NCBI GenBank assembly: GCA_040388785.1 | Contig: JAZKBD010000065.1 | Coordinates: 1 to 64,000, forward strand | DNA length: 64,000 bases | DNA from: 66-474 sp040388785 | GTDB taxonomy: Bacteria > Pseudomonadota > Gammaproteobacteria > Xanthomonadales > Rhodanobacteraceae | Reading direction: 5' to 3' | Part shown: positions 35,108 through 44,979 of the stretch, in pieces | Layout of the letters: each line of letters begins with the position of its first letter | How positions within the stretch are numbered: the first letter of the stretch is position 1 | The notes under the pieces: generated by a model | The model's input: only the letters and a program-made list of their open reading frames with translations | Databases searched by the model: none | What the model was told of the DNA's origin: nothing | Translations under genes and position numbers: made by a program

Positions 35108-35136
35108 CGGCGCGGATTCCACGGGGAGCAGGATTC

Positions 35137-35397
35137 GTGCCGGTGACCGACGCGCGCCTGAAGCGCATGCAGTGGCGTTGCCGGCGCGGGACGCGCGAGC
35201 TGGACGCGCTGTTGGGCGGCTGGCTGGAAGCGCACGCTGCATCCATGGACGAAGCGCAGTTCGCCATGTTCGATGCGCTGCTCGATCGGCAGGATCCGGA
35301 ACTCTGGGACTGGTTGATGGGACACGCCGAACCGCCGCGCGCGGAATGGCGCGCGATCGTCACTGACATCCGCCGTCGCGCCGGACTGGCGCCGTGA
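35137..35397 (+). CDS. sdhE: Succinate dehydrogenase assembly factor SdhE
   Basis: An 86 aa helical protein of the SdhE/SDHAF2 (DUF339) family that promotes covalent flavinylation of SdhA. The essential RGxxE motif is present in WRCRRGTRELDALLG. The body AQFAMFDALLDRQDPELWDWLMG is conserved. GTG codons at 35137 and 35143 are both possible starts; 35137 is kept. Its stop overlaps the next start (GTGA). Confidence 0.93.
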   Translation: MPVTDARLKRMQWRCRRGTRELDALLGGWLEAHAASMDEAQFAMFDALLDRQDPELWDWLMGHAEPPRAEWRAIVTDIRRRAGLAP

Positions 35398-35858
35398 AGC
35401 AGGCGCCGGCGATCGGGTTCAACTGCCGCGTGTCGTGGTTGCTGGTGGCCGCGACGCTCGTGGTCGGCCTGCTCGCGCTGGTGGCCGTGCAGCTCATGCG
35501 CGGGCCCGCCTGGCTGCATCACGGCCTGCACCTCGCGACCGTGGTTTATCTCGCGACCATCATCGCGGGCATGTTGCGACCGCGGGTCAAGGCCGTGGTC
35601 TGGCGCGAAGACGGAACCGCCGACATCACGTTGCGCGATGGCATCGTCGAGGCAAGCCGGACAGTGCAGGGCGCCATCGGCAACGCGCGCGTGCTCGGGC
35701 CGCTGATCGTGCTGACGCTGCGCTGGCCGCCGCGTGGACGCGTGCACCTGTGGCTGCTGCCCGACAACCTCGATGTGGATACCCGGCGCAGGTTGCGGAT
35801 GCGGCTGGGTGCGGAAGGCGCCGGCACCGCCGCGTCAGGGAACGCCGACAGCCATTGA
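35394..35858 (+). CDS. ygfX: YgfX-like (CptA-type) membrane protein
   Basis: A 154 aa protein with two N-terminal transmembrane helices (about residues 14-36 and 43-61) and a cytosolic beta-rich tail (VVWREDGTADITLRDG, LTLRWPPRGRVHLWLLPDNL). This architecture and the position directly after sdhE match YgfX, partner of SdhE in enterobacteria. YgfX was once described as a toxin acting on cytoskeletal proteins, with sdhE as antitoxin; its role here is unproven. It starts with GTG overlapping the sdhE stop. Confidence 0.78.
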   Translation: MKQAPAIGFNCRVSWLLVAATLVVGLLALVAVQLMRGPAWLHHGLHLATVVYLATIIAGMLRPRVKAVVWREDGTADITLRDGIVEASRTVQGAIGNARVLGPLIVLTLRWPPRGRVHLWLLPDNLDVDTRRRLRMRLGAEGAGTAASGNADSH

Positions 35859-35931
35859 TGGTCTGAACCGCTTGCCCGCGCATGATGGTTCCATCACGCT
35901 TGCGCGTCACATCCCGTTCGTCCTTGGCGCA

Positions 35932-35958
35932 GGTCCCATCTTGGACAAAGATGGGACC
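35932..35958. repeat. Perfect 11-bp stem-loop
   Basis: GGTCCCATCTT, loop GGACA, AAGATGGGACC. It lies in the 196-base space between ygfX and lolC and has no T-run, so it is not a standard terminator. It may be an RNA-stability element at the end of the sdh transcript. Confidence 0.6.
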
Positions 35959-35979
35959 AAAGCGGAAGGACGGCGGTGC

Positions 35980-36021
35980 TTCGACTTCGTTCGCGATGCT
36001 CATTACGCTCAGCGCGAACGG
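35980..36021. repeat. Extragenic repeat, family 2 (single arm)
   Basis: A 42-base sequence starting TTCGACTTCG and ending ACGCTCAGCGCGAACGG. It matches the arms of the palindrome at 1686-1785 and ends 33 bases before the lolC start. Confidence 0.55.
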
Positions 36022-36054
36022 AGTCTGGTTACCACTCAGGTCCGGTTGCCTCGC

Positions 36055-37291
36055 ATGTTCCGTCCCCTCGAACTCTACATCGGCACCCGCTACATCCGCG
36101 CCAAGCGGCGCAACCACTTCATTTCCTTCATCAGCATCGTGTCGATGCTGGGGCTGGTGATCGGGCTCACCGCGTTGATCACGGTGATTTCGGTAATGAA
36201 CGGGTTCGATGGCGAACTGCGTTCGCGCACGCTGGCGATGGTGTCGCAGGCCACCATCAGCGGCGTCGGCAACAGCATGTCGAACTGGCAACAGGCGCTC
36301 GCGATCGCGGAGCAGAATCCGCACGTACGCGGCGCCGCGCCCTATGTGGAGCAGGGCAGCTATCTGGTCGGCAACGCAGCGAATGCGGGTGCGTTCATCC
36401 GCGGAATCCTGCCTGACCAGGAACCCAAGGTTGCCGACATCGGCTCCAAGATGATCGCTGGCACACTTTCGTCGCTCACGCCCGGATCTTGGAAAGTCGT
36501 CCTGGGCCGCGACCTGGCCTTGCAGCTCGGGGTGAACATCGGCGACAAGGTCGTCGTGTATGCACCAGGAGCAAGCGTGTCGCCGATCGGCGTACTTCCA
36601 CGGCTGCGCCGGTTCACCGTCGCCGGCATCTTCGAAGCGGGCCTGCAGCAGTACGACTCCGGCCTCGCGATCGTCAACCTGCACGACGCCGAAAAGCTGT
36701 ACCAGATGAGTGGCCCCAGCGGCATACGCCTGAAGCTGGACGACGTGTTCGCGGCCAACAAGGTCGCGACCACGCTGGCCAACAAGCTCGGCGACGCCTA
36801 CCGCGTGCAGGGCTGGATGCAGCAATACGCCAACATCTTCACCGCGCTCGCGATGGAGAAGATCGTGATGTTCATCATCCTGTCGCTGATCGTCGCGGTG
36901 GCCGCGTTCAACCTGGTGTCGTCGCTGGTGATGCTGGTCACCGACAAGCAATCGGACATCGCGATCCTGCGCACGCTGGGCGCGACCCCGCGCAGCATCA
37001 TGGGCGTGTTCATGATCCAGGGCATGCTGATCGGCTTGATGGGCATCGTGGTCGGCGGCGTCTGCGGCGTGCTGCTGGCGACCTACCTGCCCGCGATCGC
37101 GAACGGCATCCAGAATCTCACCGGCTACCAGTTCCTGCCCGAGTCGGTCTATTACATCAACAGCGTCCCGAGCCAATTGCGCTGGGGCGACGTCGGCTGG
37201 ATCACCGGCATGGCGTTCCTGTTCTCGCTGCTGGCGACGATCTATCCCGCATGGCGCGCATCGCGCACGCAGCCGGCCGAGGCCTTGCGCT

Positions 37292-37299
<8 letters not shown>
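36055..37299 (+). CDS. lolC: Lipoprotein-releasing ABC permease LolC/LolE
   Basis: A 414 aa inner-membrane subunit of the Lol complex that extracts lipoproteins for outer-membrane delivery. It has the family opening LYIGTRYIRAKRRNHFISFISIVSMLGLVIG, a large periplasmic domain (about residues 45-265), and three C-terminal helices with TDKQSDIAILRTLGATPRSI and YPAWRASRTQPAEALRYE. Only one permease gene is present, so the complex is probably a homodimer with LolD (LolF-like arrangement). The ATG at 36055 aligns with family starts. Confidence 0.93.
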
Positions 37300-38023
<724 letters not shown>

Positions 38024-38030
38024 CCTCAAC

Positions 38031-40406
38031 ATGGACGCGCGCACGGAATGCCGCGCAATCCGAAGCCGGCCGGGGATGCTGAGTGGCGCGCTGGCGATTC
38101 TTGCCGGTGCGGTGCTGGTGCAGGGATTGCCGGTGCTGCCGCCACGTTGGCTCGACACCGTGCTTGCGGTGTCCGCGTTGGCCGGCCTTCTTGCATGTCT
38201 GCTCTGGCGAAAGTTCGCCTGGTTGTGGCTGTTTACGCTCGTGGTGGGCGCATTCGCCTGGACCGCATGGCGCGCTGACATCGCCATGCAGGCGCGCCTG
38301 CCGCACGCGCTGGAAAAGCAGGACATCCTGGTGACCGGCACGGTGACGGACCTGCCGCAGGCGCAGGACGGTTCGACGCGTTTCGACTTCGATGTCGCGC
38401 ACGCTTCGTTCGAGGATCGCCGGGTGCCCGTGCAAGGCCATGTGCGCCTGTCATGGTATGCGTCGCGCCAGCATGACGTGCCGGTGATCCGGCCTTGTTC
38501 GACGTGGCGCCTGCGGGTGCGGATGAAGCGGCCGCACGGATTGGTCAATCCTGGCGGCATGGATTTCGAGCGCTCGGCGTTGCAGAAGGGCATCATCGCG
38601 ACGGGTTATGTGCGCGAGGATCCGGCCAACGCCTTGCTCGAAGAAGGCGCGTGCGTGGACGGTCTCCGCGCGCGCATCGCCGCGGCGATCGAAGCGGCGC
38701 TGACCGACGACGCGCACGCCGCACGTCTGCTGCGTGCGCTCAGCGTCGGCGACGAACGCGCGCTCGACGAGCACGACTGGCAGGTGGTGCGCGCCACCGG
38801 CATCAGTCACCTGATCGCGATCTCGGGCTTCCACGTCGGCCTCGCGGCCGTGTTCGGCGCTTGGCTGGTGCGGCTGGTGTGGTGGCTATTTCCCGCGCTG
38901 GGGTTGCGTCTCGCACGGCCCTTGGCGGAAGCCGCGGTGGCGTTTCCGGCGGCGCTCGCGTACGGCGCGCTCGCGGGATTCGGGCTGCCGACCACGCGCA
39001 CGCTCCTGATGATCGCGGTGATCGCAGGCTGGCGACTGCTGCGGCGCGGCGGCGGTTTCGGCGAAGGCTTTGGCCTGGCGCTCATCGCCATTCTGGTCAT
39101 CGATCCGCTGTCGGTGTTGTCGGCGGGCTTCTGGTTGTCCTTCGCGGGCGTCGCGCTGCTGGCGTGGACGCTGGCGCGCGACAGCGGCTGGCGCGGGCAC
39201 TTGAAGGAGATCGGCCTCGCGCCATTGCTGATGACGCTCGCGTTGCTGCCGCTGACCGTGTGGTTCTTCGGGCAGGCATCGCTGGTCGCGCCGCTTGCGA
39301 ACCTCGTGGCCGTACCGTTCGTGAGTTTCGTGATCGTGCCGATCGATCTCGCGGCGTGCGCGCTGTTGTTCGCGTGGCCGTGGGCGGGGCGAGCGCTGCT
39401 GCACCTTTGCGCGCATCTCGTCGATGCCTTGTGGTGGCTGCTGCTGCATCTCGCATCCTGGCCGGCCGCGATGCAATACCTGCCGGAAACGTCATTGCTT
39501 GCATTCGTGCTGGCCTGCATCGGTTCGGTGTGGCTGCTCGCGCCGCGCGGCGTGCCGGCGCGTGCGCTGGGGGCGCTGGCGCTATTGCCGTTGTGCTGGC
39601 CGCGCACCACATTGCCGATCGACGGCGCGTTCCGCGCGACCGTGATCGACGTGGGCCAAGGGTTGTCGGTACTGGTGCGGACGCGTTCGCATGCGCTGCT
39701 GGTCGATGCCGGCGCGCGTTATCCCTCCGGTTTCGATCTCGGCGAAGCCGCGGTGGTGCCGAGCCTGCACGCACTCGATGTGACGCATCTCGACGGCCTG
39801 ATCATCAGCCACGGCGACAACGATCATTCGGGTGGCGCGGTGTCGGTGCTGTCGGCGTATCCGGGCACGCCGGTGTGGGGCGGCGAACCGGCACGCGGCC
39901 CGGTGCCGATGCGGCAGTGCGATGCGGGCCAGCATTGGCGCTGGGACGGTGTCGACTTTCGCATGTTGCGTCCGCCCGCGCCGGCGACGGTGCAAGGCAA
40001 CGACGCCGGTTGCGTGTTGCTGGTCAGCGGCGGCAGCGGACGGCTGCTGCTTCCCGCCGACACCTCATCGGAGGTCGAATCCGACATTGCGCGCGCGGTG
40101 CCGCCCGGGCCGCCGCTGGTGCTGGTGGCGCCGCATCACGGCAGCAAGACGTCGTCCAGCCTCGCGTACCTGCAGGCGCTGCATCCGCAGCTCGCGATCG
40201 CTTCGACCGGCTACTTGAACGGTTATCACCATCCGGCGCCGGAAGTGATCACGCGTTACGCCGATCTGGATATTCCGCTCCTGAACACGCCGGACACCGG
40301 TGCGGTGCGGGTCGCGTTTCCCATCGACATGCCGCCGCGCGTCCTTTCCGAGGAGCGAATCCGCCAAGCCCGATACTGGCGCGAACACGGCACGGCATCA
40401 CGCTGA
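38031..40406 (+). CDS. comEC: DNA internalization protein ComEC/Rec2
   Basis: A 791 aa polytopic membrane protein that forms the inner-membrane DNA channel in natural transformation. An N-terminal DUF4131-like region with an OB-type domain (VTGTVTDLPQAQDGSTRFDF) is followed by the Competence membrane domain (LSVGDERALDEHDWQVVRATGISHLIAISGFHVGL). A C-terminal metallo-beta-lactamase-like nuclease domain carries IISHGDNDHSGG and LVAPHHGSKTSSS. It starts 8 bases after lolD. Confidence 0.94.
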   Translation: MDARTECRAIRSRPGMLSGALAILAGAVLVQGLPVLPPRWLDTVLAVSALAGLLACLLWRKFAWLWLFTLVVGAFAWTAWRADIAMQARLPHALEKQDILVTGTVTDLPQAQDGSTRFDFDVAHASFEDRRVPVQGHVRLSWYASRQHDVPVIRPCSTWRLRVRMKRPHGLVNPGGMDFERSALQKGIIATGYVREDPANALLEEGACVDGLRARIAAAIEAALTDDAHAARLLRALSVGDERALDEHDWQVVRATGISHLIAISGFHVGLAAVFGAWLVRLVWWLFPALGLRLARPLAEAAVAFPAALAYGALAGFGLPTTRTLLMIAVIAGWRLLRRGGGFGEGFGLALIAILVIDPLSVLSAGFWLSFAGVALLAWTLARDSGWRGHLKEIGLAPLLMTLALLPLTVWFFGQASLVAPLANLVAVPFVSFVIVPIDLAACALLFAWPWAGRALLHLCAHLVDALWWLLLHLASWPAAMQYLPETSLLAFVLACIGSVWLLAPRGVPARALGALALLPLCWPRTTLPIDGAFRATVIDVGQGLSVLVRTRSHALLVDAGARYPSGFDLGEAAVVPSLHALDVTHLDGLIISHGDNDHSGGAVSVLSAYPGTPVWGGEPARGPVPMRQCDAGQHWRWDGVDFRMLRPPAPATVQGNDAGCVLLVSGGSGRLLLPADTSSEVESDIARAVPPGPPLVLVAPHHGSKTSSSLAYLQALHPQLAIASTGYLNGYHHPAPEVITRYADLDIPLLNTPDTGAVRVAFPIDMPPRVLSEERIRQARYWREHGTASR

Positions 40407-40463
40407 AGCGTGCGGCCGCACTGCTATCATCCTGCGCGAATCCACCGGTTGGCGGAGCTTCAC

Positions 40464-41138
40464 GTGTTCGAAATCCTGAAGGCGGGCGGCTGGGGCATGC
40501 TGCCCATCCTCATCTGCTCGGCGGTTGGCCTTGCGATCGTGCTGGAGCGTTTCTGGACGTTGCGTCGCAGCGCGGTGCTGCCGCCCGGCCTTGGCGAACA
40601 GGTGCGCGGCTGGGCGCACTCGCAGCAGTTGAACCCGTCGCACATCCAGGCGCTGCGCGAGAACTCGCCGCTAGGCGAGGTGCTGGCCGCCGCACTCGAC
40701 GTGCGCAACCGTTCGCGCGCGGAAATCAAGGAACGCATCGAGGACACTGGCCGCCACGTGGTGCACGGGCTGGAGCGCTACCTCAACACGCTCGGCACGA
40801 TCGCGCTGATCGGACCGCTGCTGGGGCTGCTCGGCACGGTATTCGGCCTGATCCGGATGGTCCTGGCGGTGATGGTGTCCGGCGTCGGTGATCCGATGAA
40901 AATGGCCGGTGGCATTGGCGAGGCGCTGGTGTGCACTGCGTCGGGCCTGGTCGTTGCGATTCCCGCGTACGTGCTGCACCGCTATTTCCGTTCGCGCGTG
41001 CGCGGCTACGTGGTGCAGATGGAAAAGCAGGCGACAGCATTGCTGGACGAGCTTTCGGTCACGCGCCAGCCGCTCGTCGAGACGCGCCCCGCGGCCGCCG
41101 CGGCCAGTGCGCCGCGCGTGGCGCGCGCGACGATCTGA
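40464..41138 (+). CDS. exbB: MotA/TolQ/ExbB-type proton channel protein
   Basis: A 224 aa inner-membrane protein with three helices. The conserved proton-channel block is HGLERYLNTLGTIALIGPLLGLLGTVFGLIRMV, followed by GGIGEALVCTASGLVVAIPAYVLHRYF. It should form a pentamer energised by the proton motive force around the next gene product. I chose the GTG at 40464 (GGAG seven bases upstream). Its location just before msbA and lpxK is a recurring xanthomonad order, so it may serve envelope biogenesis rather than iron uptake. Confidence 0.88.
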   Translation: MFEILKAGGWGMLPILICSAVGLAIVLERFWTLRRSAVLPPGLGEQVRGWAHSQQLNPSHIQALRENSPLGEVLAAALDVRNRSRAEIKERIEDTGRHVVHGLERYLNTLGTIALIGPLLGLLGTVFGLIRMVLAVMVSGVGDPMKMAGGIGEALVCTASGLVVAIPAYVLHRYFRSRVRGYVVQMEKQATALLDELSVTRQPLVETRPAAAAASAPRVARATI

Positions 41139-41139
41139 C

Positions 41140-41568
41140 ATGCGCATCGGCAACGACAACGCCGACGAATTCGAAATCAACGTGGTCAGCCTGATCGACG
41201 TGCTGCTGACCCTGTTGATGTTCTTCGTGCTGACCACCACCTTCGTGCAGCAGGGCCACCTCAAGGTGTCGCTGCCGCAGGCCAGCGACAAACCCGCGGC
41301 GCCCGTCGCGGATACGCTGGTGATCGTGATCGACAAGCAGGGGCACTTCTTCGTGGCCAATAACCAGGTTTTGGGTGATGACGAGTCGACGCTGTCGCGC
41401 GCCATCCAGGCCGTGGCCGGCAGCGATCACGAACGTCCGGTGCTGCTGCGCGCCGACGGGATGACGCCGCACCAGGCCGTGGTCACCGCGATGGATGCGT
41501 TGGGCCGGCTCGGCTTCACGCACCTGTCGATCGCGACGACGCCGGCTTCGGGCGCGCCGGCATCATGA
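41140..41568 (+). CDS. exbD: ExbD/TolR-family biopolymer transport protein
   Basis: A 142 aa protein with one N-terminal helix carrying the proton-binding aspartate in INVVSLIDVLLTLLMFFVLTTTF and a periplasmic domain ending in AMDALGRLGFTHLSIATTP. It partners with the ExbB-like protein 1 base upstream. Its stop overlaps the msbA start by 4 bases, coupling the three genes. Confidence 0.92.
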   Translation: MRIGNDNADEFEINVVSLIDVLLTLLMFFVLTTTFVQQGHLKVSLPQASDKPAAPVADTLVIVIDKQGHFFVANNQVLGDDESTLSRAIQAVAGSDHERPVLLRADGMTPHQAVVTAMDALGRLGFTHLSIATTPASGAPAS

Positions 41569-43328
41569 GCGACGCGGCTTCCGACGCAACGACGTATCGG
41601 CGCCTGCTGGGCTTGCTGCGTCCGTACCGGTGGGTGGTGCTCATCACCATCCTGGCGATGGTGGCCGATGCGGTGTGCATGACGCTGTTCGCGAAGGAGG
41701 TCAAACCGCTGGTCGACAAGCTGTTCGTGAACCGCGACCCGAACATGATCTTCTGGATGCCGATCATCATCGTCAGCATCTTCTTCGTGCGCAGCATCGC
41801 GGTCTACATCGAGAGCTACGGCAGCGCCTACGTCGGGCGCAGCGTGGTGCAGGACATGCGCCGCCGCATCTTCGACAAATACCTGCGCATGCCGACCACG
41901 TTCTTCGACCGCGAATCGTCGGGCCAGCAGATTTCGCGGATCACTTACACCAGCGAACAGGTCGCGCAGGCCACCACAGATTCCGCCAAGATCGCGATCG
42001 TGGACGGCCTGACAGTGGCCGGCCTGGTCGCGATGATGTTGTGGACGAGCTGGTTGCTGACGCTCGCGCTGCTGGTGATGGTGCCGTCGATCGGGATCCT
42101 CGTAACCTACGTCAGCCGGCGCTACCGCCGCATCAACGTCACCATCCAGGACGTGGTTGGCCGCGTCACCAGTGTGGTCGAGGAAGTGGTCGGCGCGCAC
42201 CGCGAGGTGAAGGTGTTCGGCGGCCAGGATTACGAAGCGAAGCGCTTCGACGACGTGACCGATCGCACCCGCAAGTTGAACATCAAGGTGGCCGCCACCA
42301 ACGGATTGTCCACCGCGTTCGTGCAGCTCGCCGCCGCGATCGCGCTGGCCCTGATCGTGTTCTTCGCCACGCGGCCGTTCATGGCGCACCGGGGTTTGAC
42401 GGCGGGCGGCTTCATGCGCCTGTTCATGTGCATGGGCGGCATCCTGCCTTCGCTGAAGCGCCTGACCACGGTGCAGGCGAACATCCAGCGCGGGCTCGCT
42501 GCGGCGCAGGAGTTGTTCGGCATCATCGACGCGCCGGTCGAGCGTGACGACGGCACGCGCGCGATCGAGCGTTGCCGCGGCGACATCGAATATCGTGACG
42601 TGCACCTGACCTATGCCGGCGCCAGTACGGCGGCGCTGCGCGGCATTTCACTCGATTGTCCGCGCGGCTCGATCACGGCGCTGGTCGGGCGTTCCGGCAG
42701 CGGCAAGTCGAGTCTCGCCAGCCTGATTCCGCGTTTCTACGAACCGACCTCGGGCGAAGTGTTGCTGGATGGTCATCCGCTGGGCGAATACAGCTTGCGC
42801 AGCCTGCGCGCGCAGATCGCGTGGGTCGGGCAGGACGTGGTGTTGTTCGACGACACCATCGCGAAGAACATCGCCTACGGCGCGTTGGCGAATGCCGGCG
42901 AAGCCGAGATCATCGCGGCGGCCGAAGCCGCGAACGCGATGGAGTTCATCCGCGAACTGCCCCACGGCATCCACAGCCGGGTGGGCGAGGGCGGCGCGCT
43001 GTTGTCCGGCGGACAGCGCCAGCGCATCGCCGTGGCGCGCGCGTTGCTGAAGAATGCTCCCATCCTGGTGCTGGACGAGGCCACCAGCGCGCTCGATACC
43101 GAATCGGAACGGCTGATCCAGGACGCGCTGTCGCGCCTGATGAAGAACCGCACCACGCTGGTGATCGCGCATCGCCTGTCGACCGTGGAGCACGCCGACC
43201 AGATCGTCGTGCTTGACCAGGGTCACCTCGTCGAGCGCGGTACCCACGCCGAATTGCTCGCCCGCGGCGGCAAGTACGCCGCCCTGCATCATCTGCAGTT
43301 CCGCGACGCGGCAACGGCCGCGGCCTGA
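41565..43328 (+). CDS. msbA: Lipid A export ABC transporter MsbA
   Basis: A 587 aa homodimeric flippase with six N-terminal helices (to about residue 320) and a C-terminal ATPase domain. Walker A is GRSGSGKSS, signature LLSGGQRQRIAVARAL, Walker B ILVLDEATSALD and the switch His in VIAHRLST. ELPHGIHSRVGEGG and the overall length agree with MsbA. It moves lipid A-core across the inner membrane and is followed by lpxK, the usual partner. Confidence 0.95.
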   Translation: MSDAASDATTYRRLLGLLRPYRWVVLITILAMVADAVCMTLFAKEVKPLVDKLFVNRDPNMIFWMPIIIVSIFFVRSIAVYIESYGSAYVGRSVVQDMRRRIFDKYLRMPTTFFDRESSGQQISRITYTSEQVAQATTDSAKIAIVDGLTVAGLVAMMLWTSWLLTLALLVMVPSIGILVTYVSRRYRRINVTIQDVVGRVTSVVEEVVGAHREVKVFGGQDYEAKRFDDVTDRTRKLNIKVAATNGLSTAFVQLAAAIALALIVFFATRPFMAHRGLTAGGFMRLFMCMGGILPSLKRLTTVQANIQRGLAAAQELFGIIDAPVERDDGTRAIERCRGDIEYRDVHLTYAGASTAALRGISLDCPRGSITALVGRSGSGKSSLASLIPRFYEPTSGEVLLDGHPLGEYSLRSLRAQIAWVGQDVVLFDDTIAKNIAYGALANAGEAEIIAAAEAANAMEFIRELPHGIHSRVGEGGALLSGGQRQRIAVARALLKNAPILVLDEATSALDTESERLIQDALSRLMKNRTTLVIAHRLSTVEHADQIVVLDQGHLVERGTHAELLARGGKYAALHHLQFRDAATAAA

Positions 43329-43337
43329 GCGCGCGCC

Positions 43338-44342
43338 GTGGCTATCGCGGACGACTTGCAGGATTGCTGGTACGGGAACCGTCCATCGCCGTGGTGGACG
43401 CGGCCACTGGCGCAATTGTACGGAGGCGTGACCGCTGCGCGCCGCGCGATGTATCGTCGTGGCTGGTTGCACAGCACACGGCTGCCGGTGCCGGTGATCG
43501 TCGTCGGCAATCTCGTCGCGGGTGGCGCCGGCAAGACGCCGCTGACGATCGCGCTGGTGGAGGCATTGCGCGCGCAGGGCTTCAGACCCGGCATGGTCAG
43601 CCGTGGTTACGGCGGCTCGGCACGTGCGCCGATGTTGCTCGACGCGCAACCCGATCCCGCAGTGGTGGGCGACGAACCTGCATTGATCCGCATGCGTACT
43701 GACGCACCCGTCGCGATCGGCGCGAAACGCGCCGAGGCCGCGCGGCTGCTGTTGCCCGCAGGCGTAGATGACGTTATCGCCGATGACGGCCTGCAGCATT
43801 ACGCACTTGCCCGCGACATCGAAATTTGCGTGGTCGACGGGATGCGCCGCTTCGGCAATGGGCGCCTGCTGCCGGCGGGTCCATTGCGCGAACCGGAGTC
43901 GCGTTTGCGCGCTGTCGATTTCGTGGTCTGCAACGGTGGTGTTGCGCGCGATGGCGAAGTCCCGATGCAGCTCGTGCTTTCGAATGCCTGCGCACTCGTC
44001 GATCCCGCGCGTACGTCGCCGCTCGCAGCTTTCGCGGGCACGCGCGTGCACGCTATCGCCGGCATCGGCAACCCTAGGCGTTTCTTTGACTCGCTGCGCG
44101 AGAACGGCGTCGATCCGATCGAACACCCGTTCCCCGATCACCATCGCTACGCGCCAGCCGATCTCGCCTTCGGCGATGGCTTGCCCGTCCTGATGACCGA
44201 AAAGGACGCGGTCAAGTGCCGCACGTTCGCGAACGAACATGCGTGGACGGTGCCCGTGACGGCCGAATTGCCGGCGTCATTTTTCGACGCGGTCGCTGCG
44301 CGCCTGGCAGTTGCCGCGCCACGCGCAAAACCGGCGCACTGA
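43338..44342 (+). CDS. lpxK: Tetraacyldisaccharide 4'-kinase LpxK
   Basis: A 334 aa membrane-associated kinase that phosphorylates the lipid A disaccharide. The Walker A-like loop is VVVGNLVAGGAGKTPLTIALVE, followed by VSRGYGG, VGDEPALIRMR, IADDGLQHYALARDIEICVVD and a C-terminal FPDHHRYAPADL/LMTEKDAVKC. It starts with GTG 9 bases after msbA. The usual Trm112/kdsB genes do not follow. Confidence 0.95.
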   Translation: MAIADDLQDCWYGNRPSPWWTRPLAQLYGGVTAARRAMYRRGWLHSTRLPVPVIVVGNLVAGGAGKTPLTIALVEALRAQGFRPGMVSRGYGGSARAPMLLDAQPDPAVVGDEPALIRMRTDAPVAIGAKRAEAARLLLPAGVDDVIADDGLQHYALARDIEICVVDGMRRFGNGRLLPAGPLREPESRLRAVDFVVCNGGVARDGEVPMQLVLSNACALVDPARTSPLAAFAGTRVHAIAGIGNPRRFFDSLRENGVDPIEHPFPDHHRYAPADLAFGDGLPVLMTEKDAVKCRTFANEHAWTVPVTAELPASFFDAVAARLAVAAPRAKPAH

Positions 44343-44367
44343 CTCCACTCGCCGCGCCGGCACAGCG

Positions 44368-44979
44368 CTACCCCTTTTCGCACTGTAGCAGTTGCATGGC
44401 TGCCCGGTCGAGATCTGCAGGCGTGTCGATATCGGGTGGAAGATCCACCACAAAGGTTTCGAGCCGCAGAGCTTCACGGCGCAGCATCGCCTGCGCGCCT
44501 GCATGGCCGGACCATTCCGCCAGTTCGGCAAAGCAGTCGCGTGGGAACAACACGGGCGGACCGGCAATGCCGTCATGCGCGACGGCGAGTAGCCGGTCGG
44601 TCGCTTGCGCATGACGGTGCAACATCCGAATGGGCAATGTCGAATCGAGCAGCGGTTGGTCGGCCAGACAAAGCAACGCGCCGGTGACGGTGTCGAAGTG
44701 TTCGAGCAGATGGCGAAAGCCCGCGGCGAGTGACGTGCCCATGCCCTCCTGCCACGCGTTGTTGCGAACCCGGTGCACGGAGAGGTCGTCGAGCGCGGCT
44801 TTCACTTCCTTGGCGTGCGCGCCGGTGACCACGATCAAGGGTGCGCCGGTTTCCAGCAGCAGGCGCGCGGCACGATGCACAATCGGCTCGCCGGCCAGCA
44901 TCGCCAGTTGCTTGATGCCACCGAAACGGCGGCCTTTGCCCGCGGCCAGCAGCACGATCGCGGCATCACTGTATTGCAT
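44368..44979 (-). CDS. mocA: MocA-like molybdenum cofactor cytidylyltransferase
   Basis: A 203 aa nucleotidyltransferase with the signature VLLAAGKGRRFGGIKQL, then LIVVTGAHAKEV, GMGTSLAAGFRHLLE and LADQPLLDSTLP. MocA-type enzymes attach CMP to molybdopterin to make the MCD form used by xanthine-oxidase family proteins; the nearby PaoABC-like enzyme is the expected client. It overlaps the end of the xdhC-like gene by 14 bases. The ATG at 44979 is preferred to a TTG three codons earlier. Confidence 0.88.
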   Translation of the reverse strand: MQYSDAAIVLLAAGKGRRFGGIKQLAMLAGEPIVHRAARLLLETGAPLIVVTGAHAKEVKAALDDLSVHRVRNNAWQEGMGTSLAAGFRHLLEHFDTVTGALLCLADQPLLDSTLPIRMLHRHAQATDRLLAVAHDGIAGPPVLFPRDCFAELAEWSGHAGAQAMLRREALRLETFVVDLPPDIDTPADLDRAAMQLLQCEKG

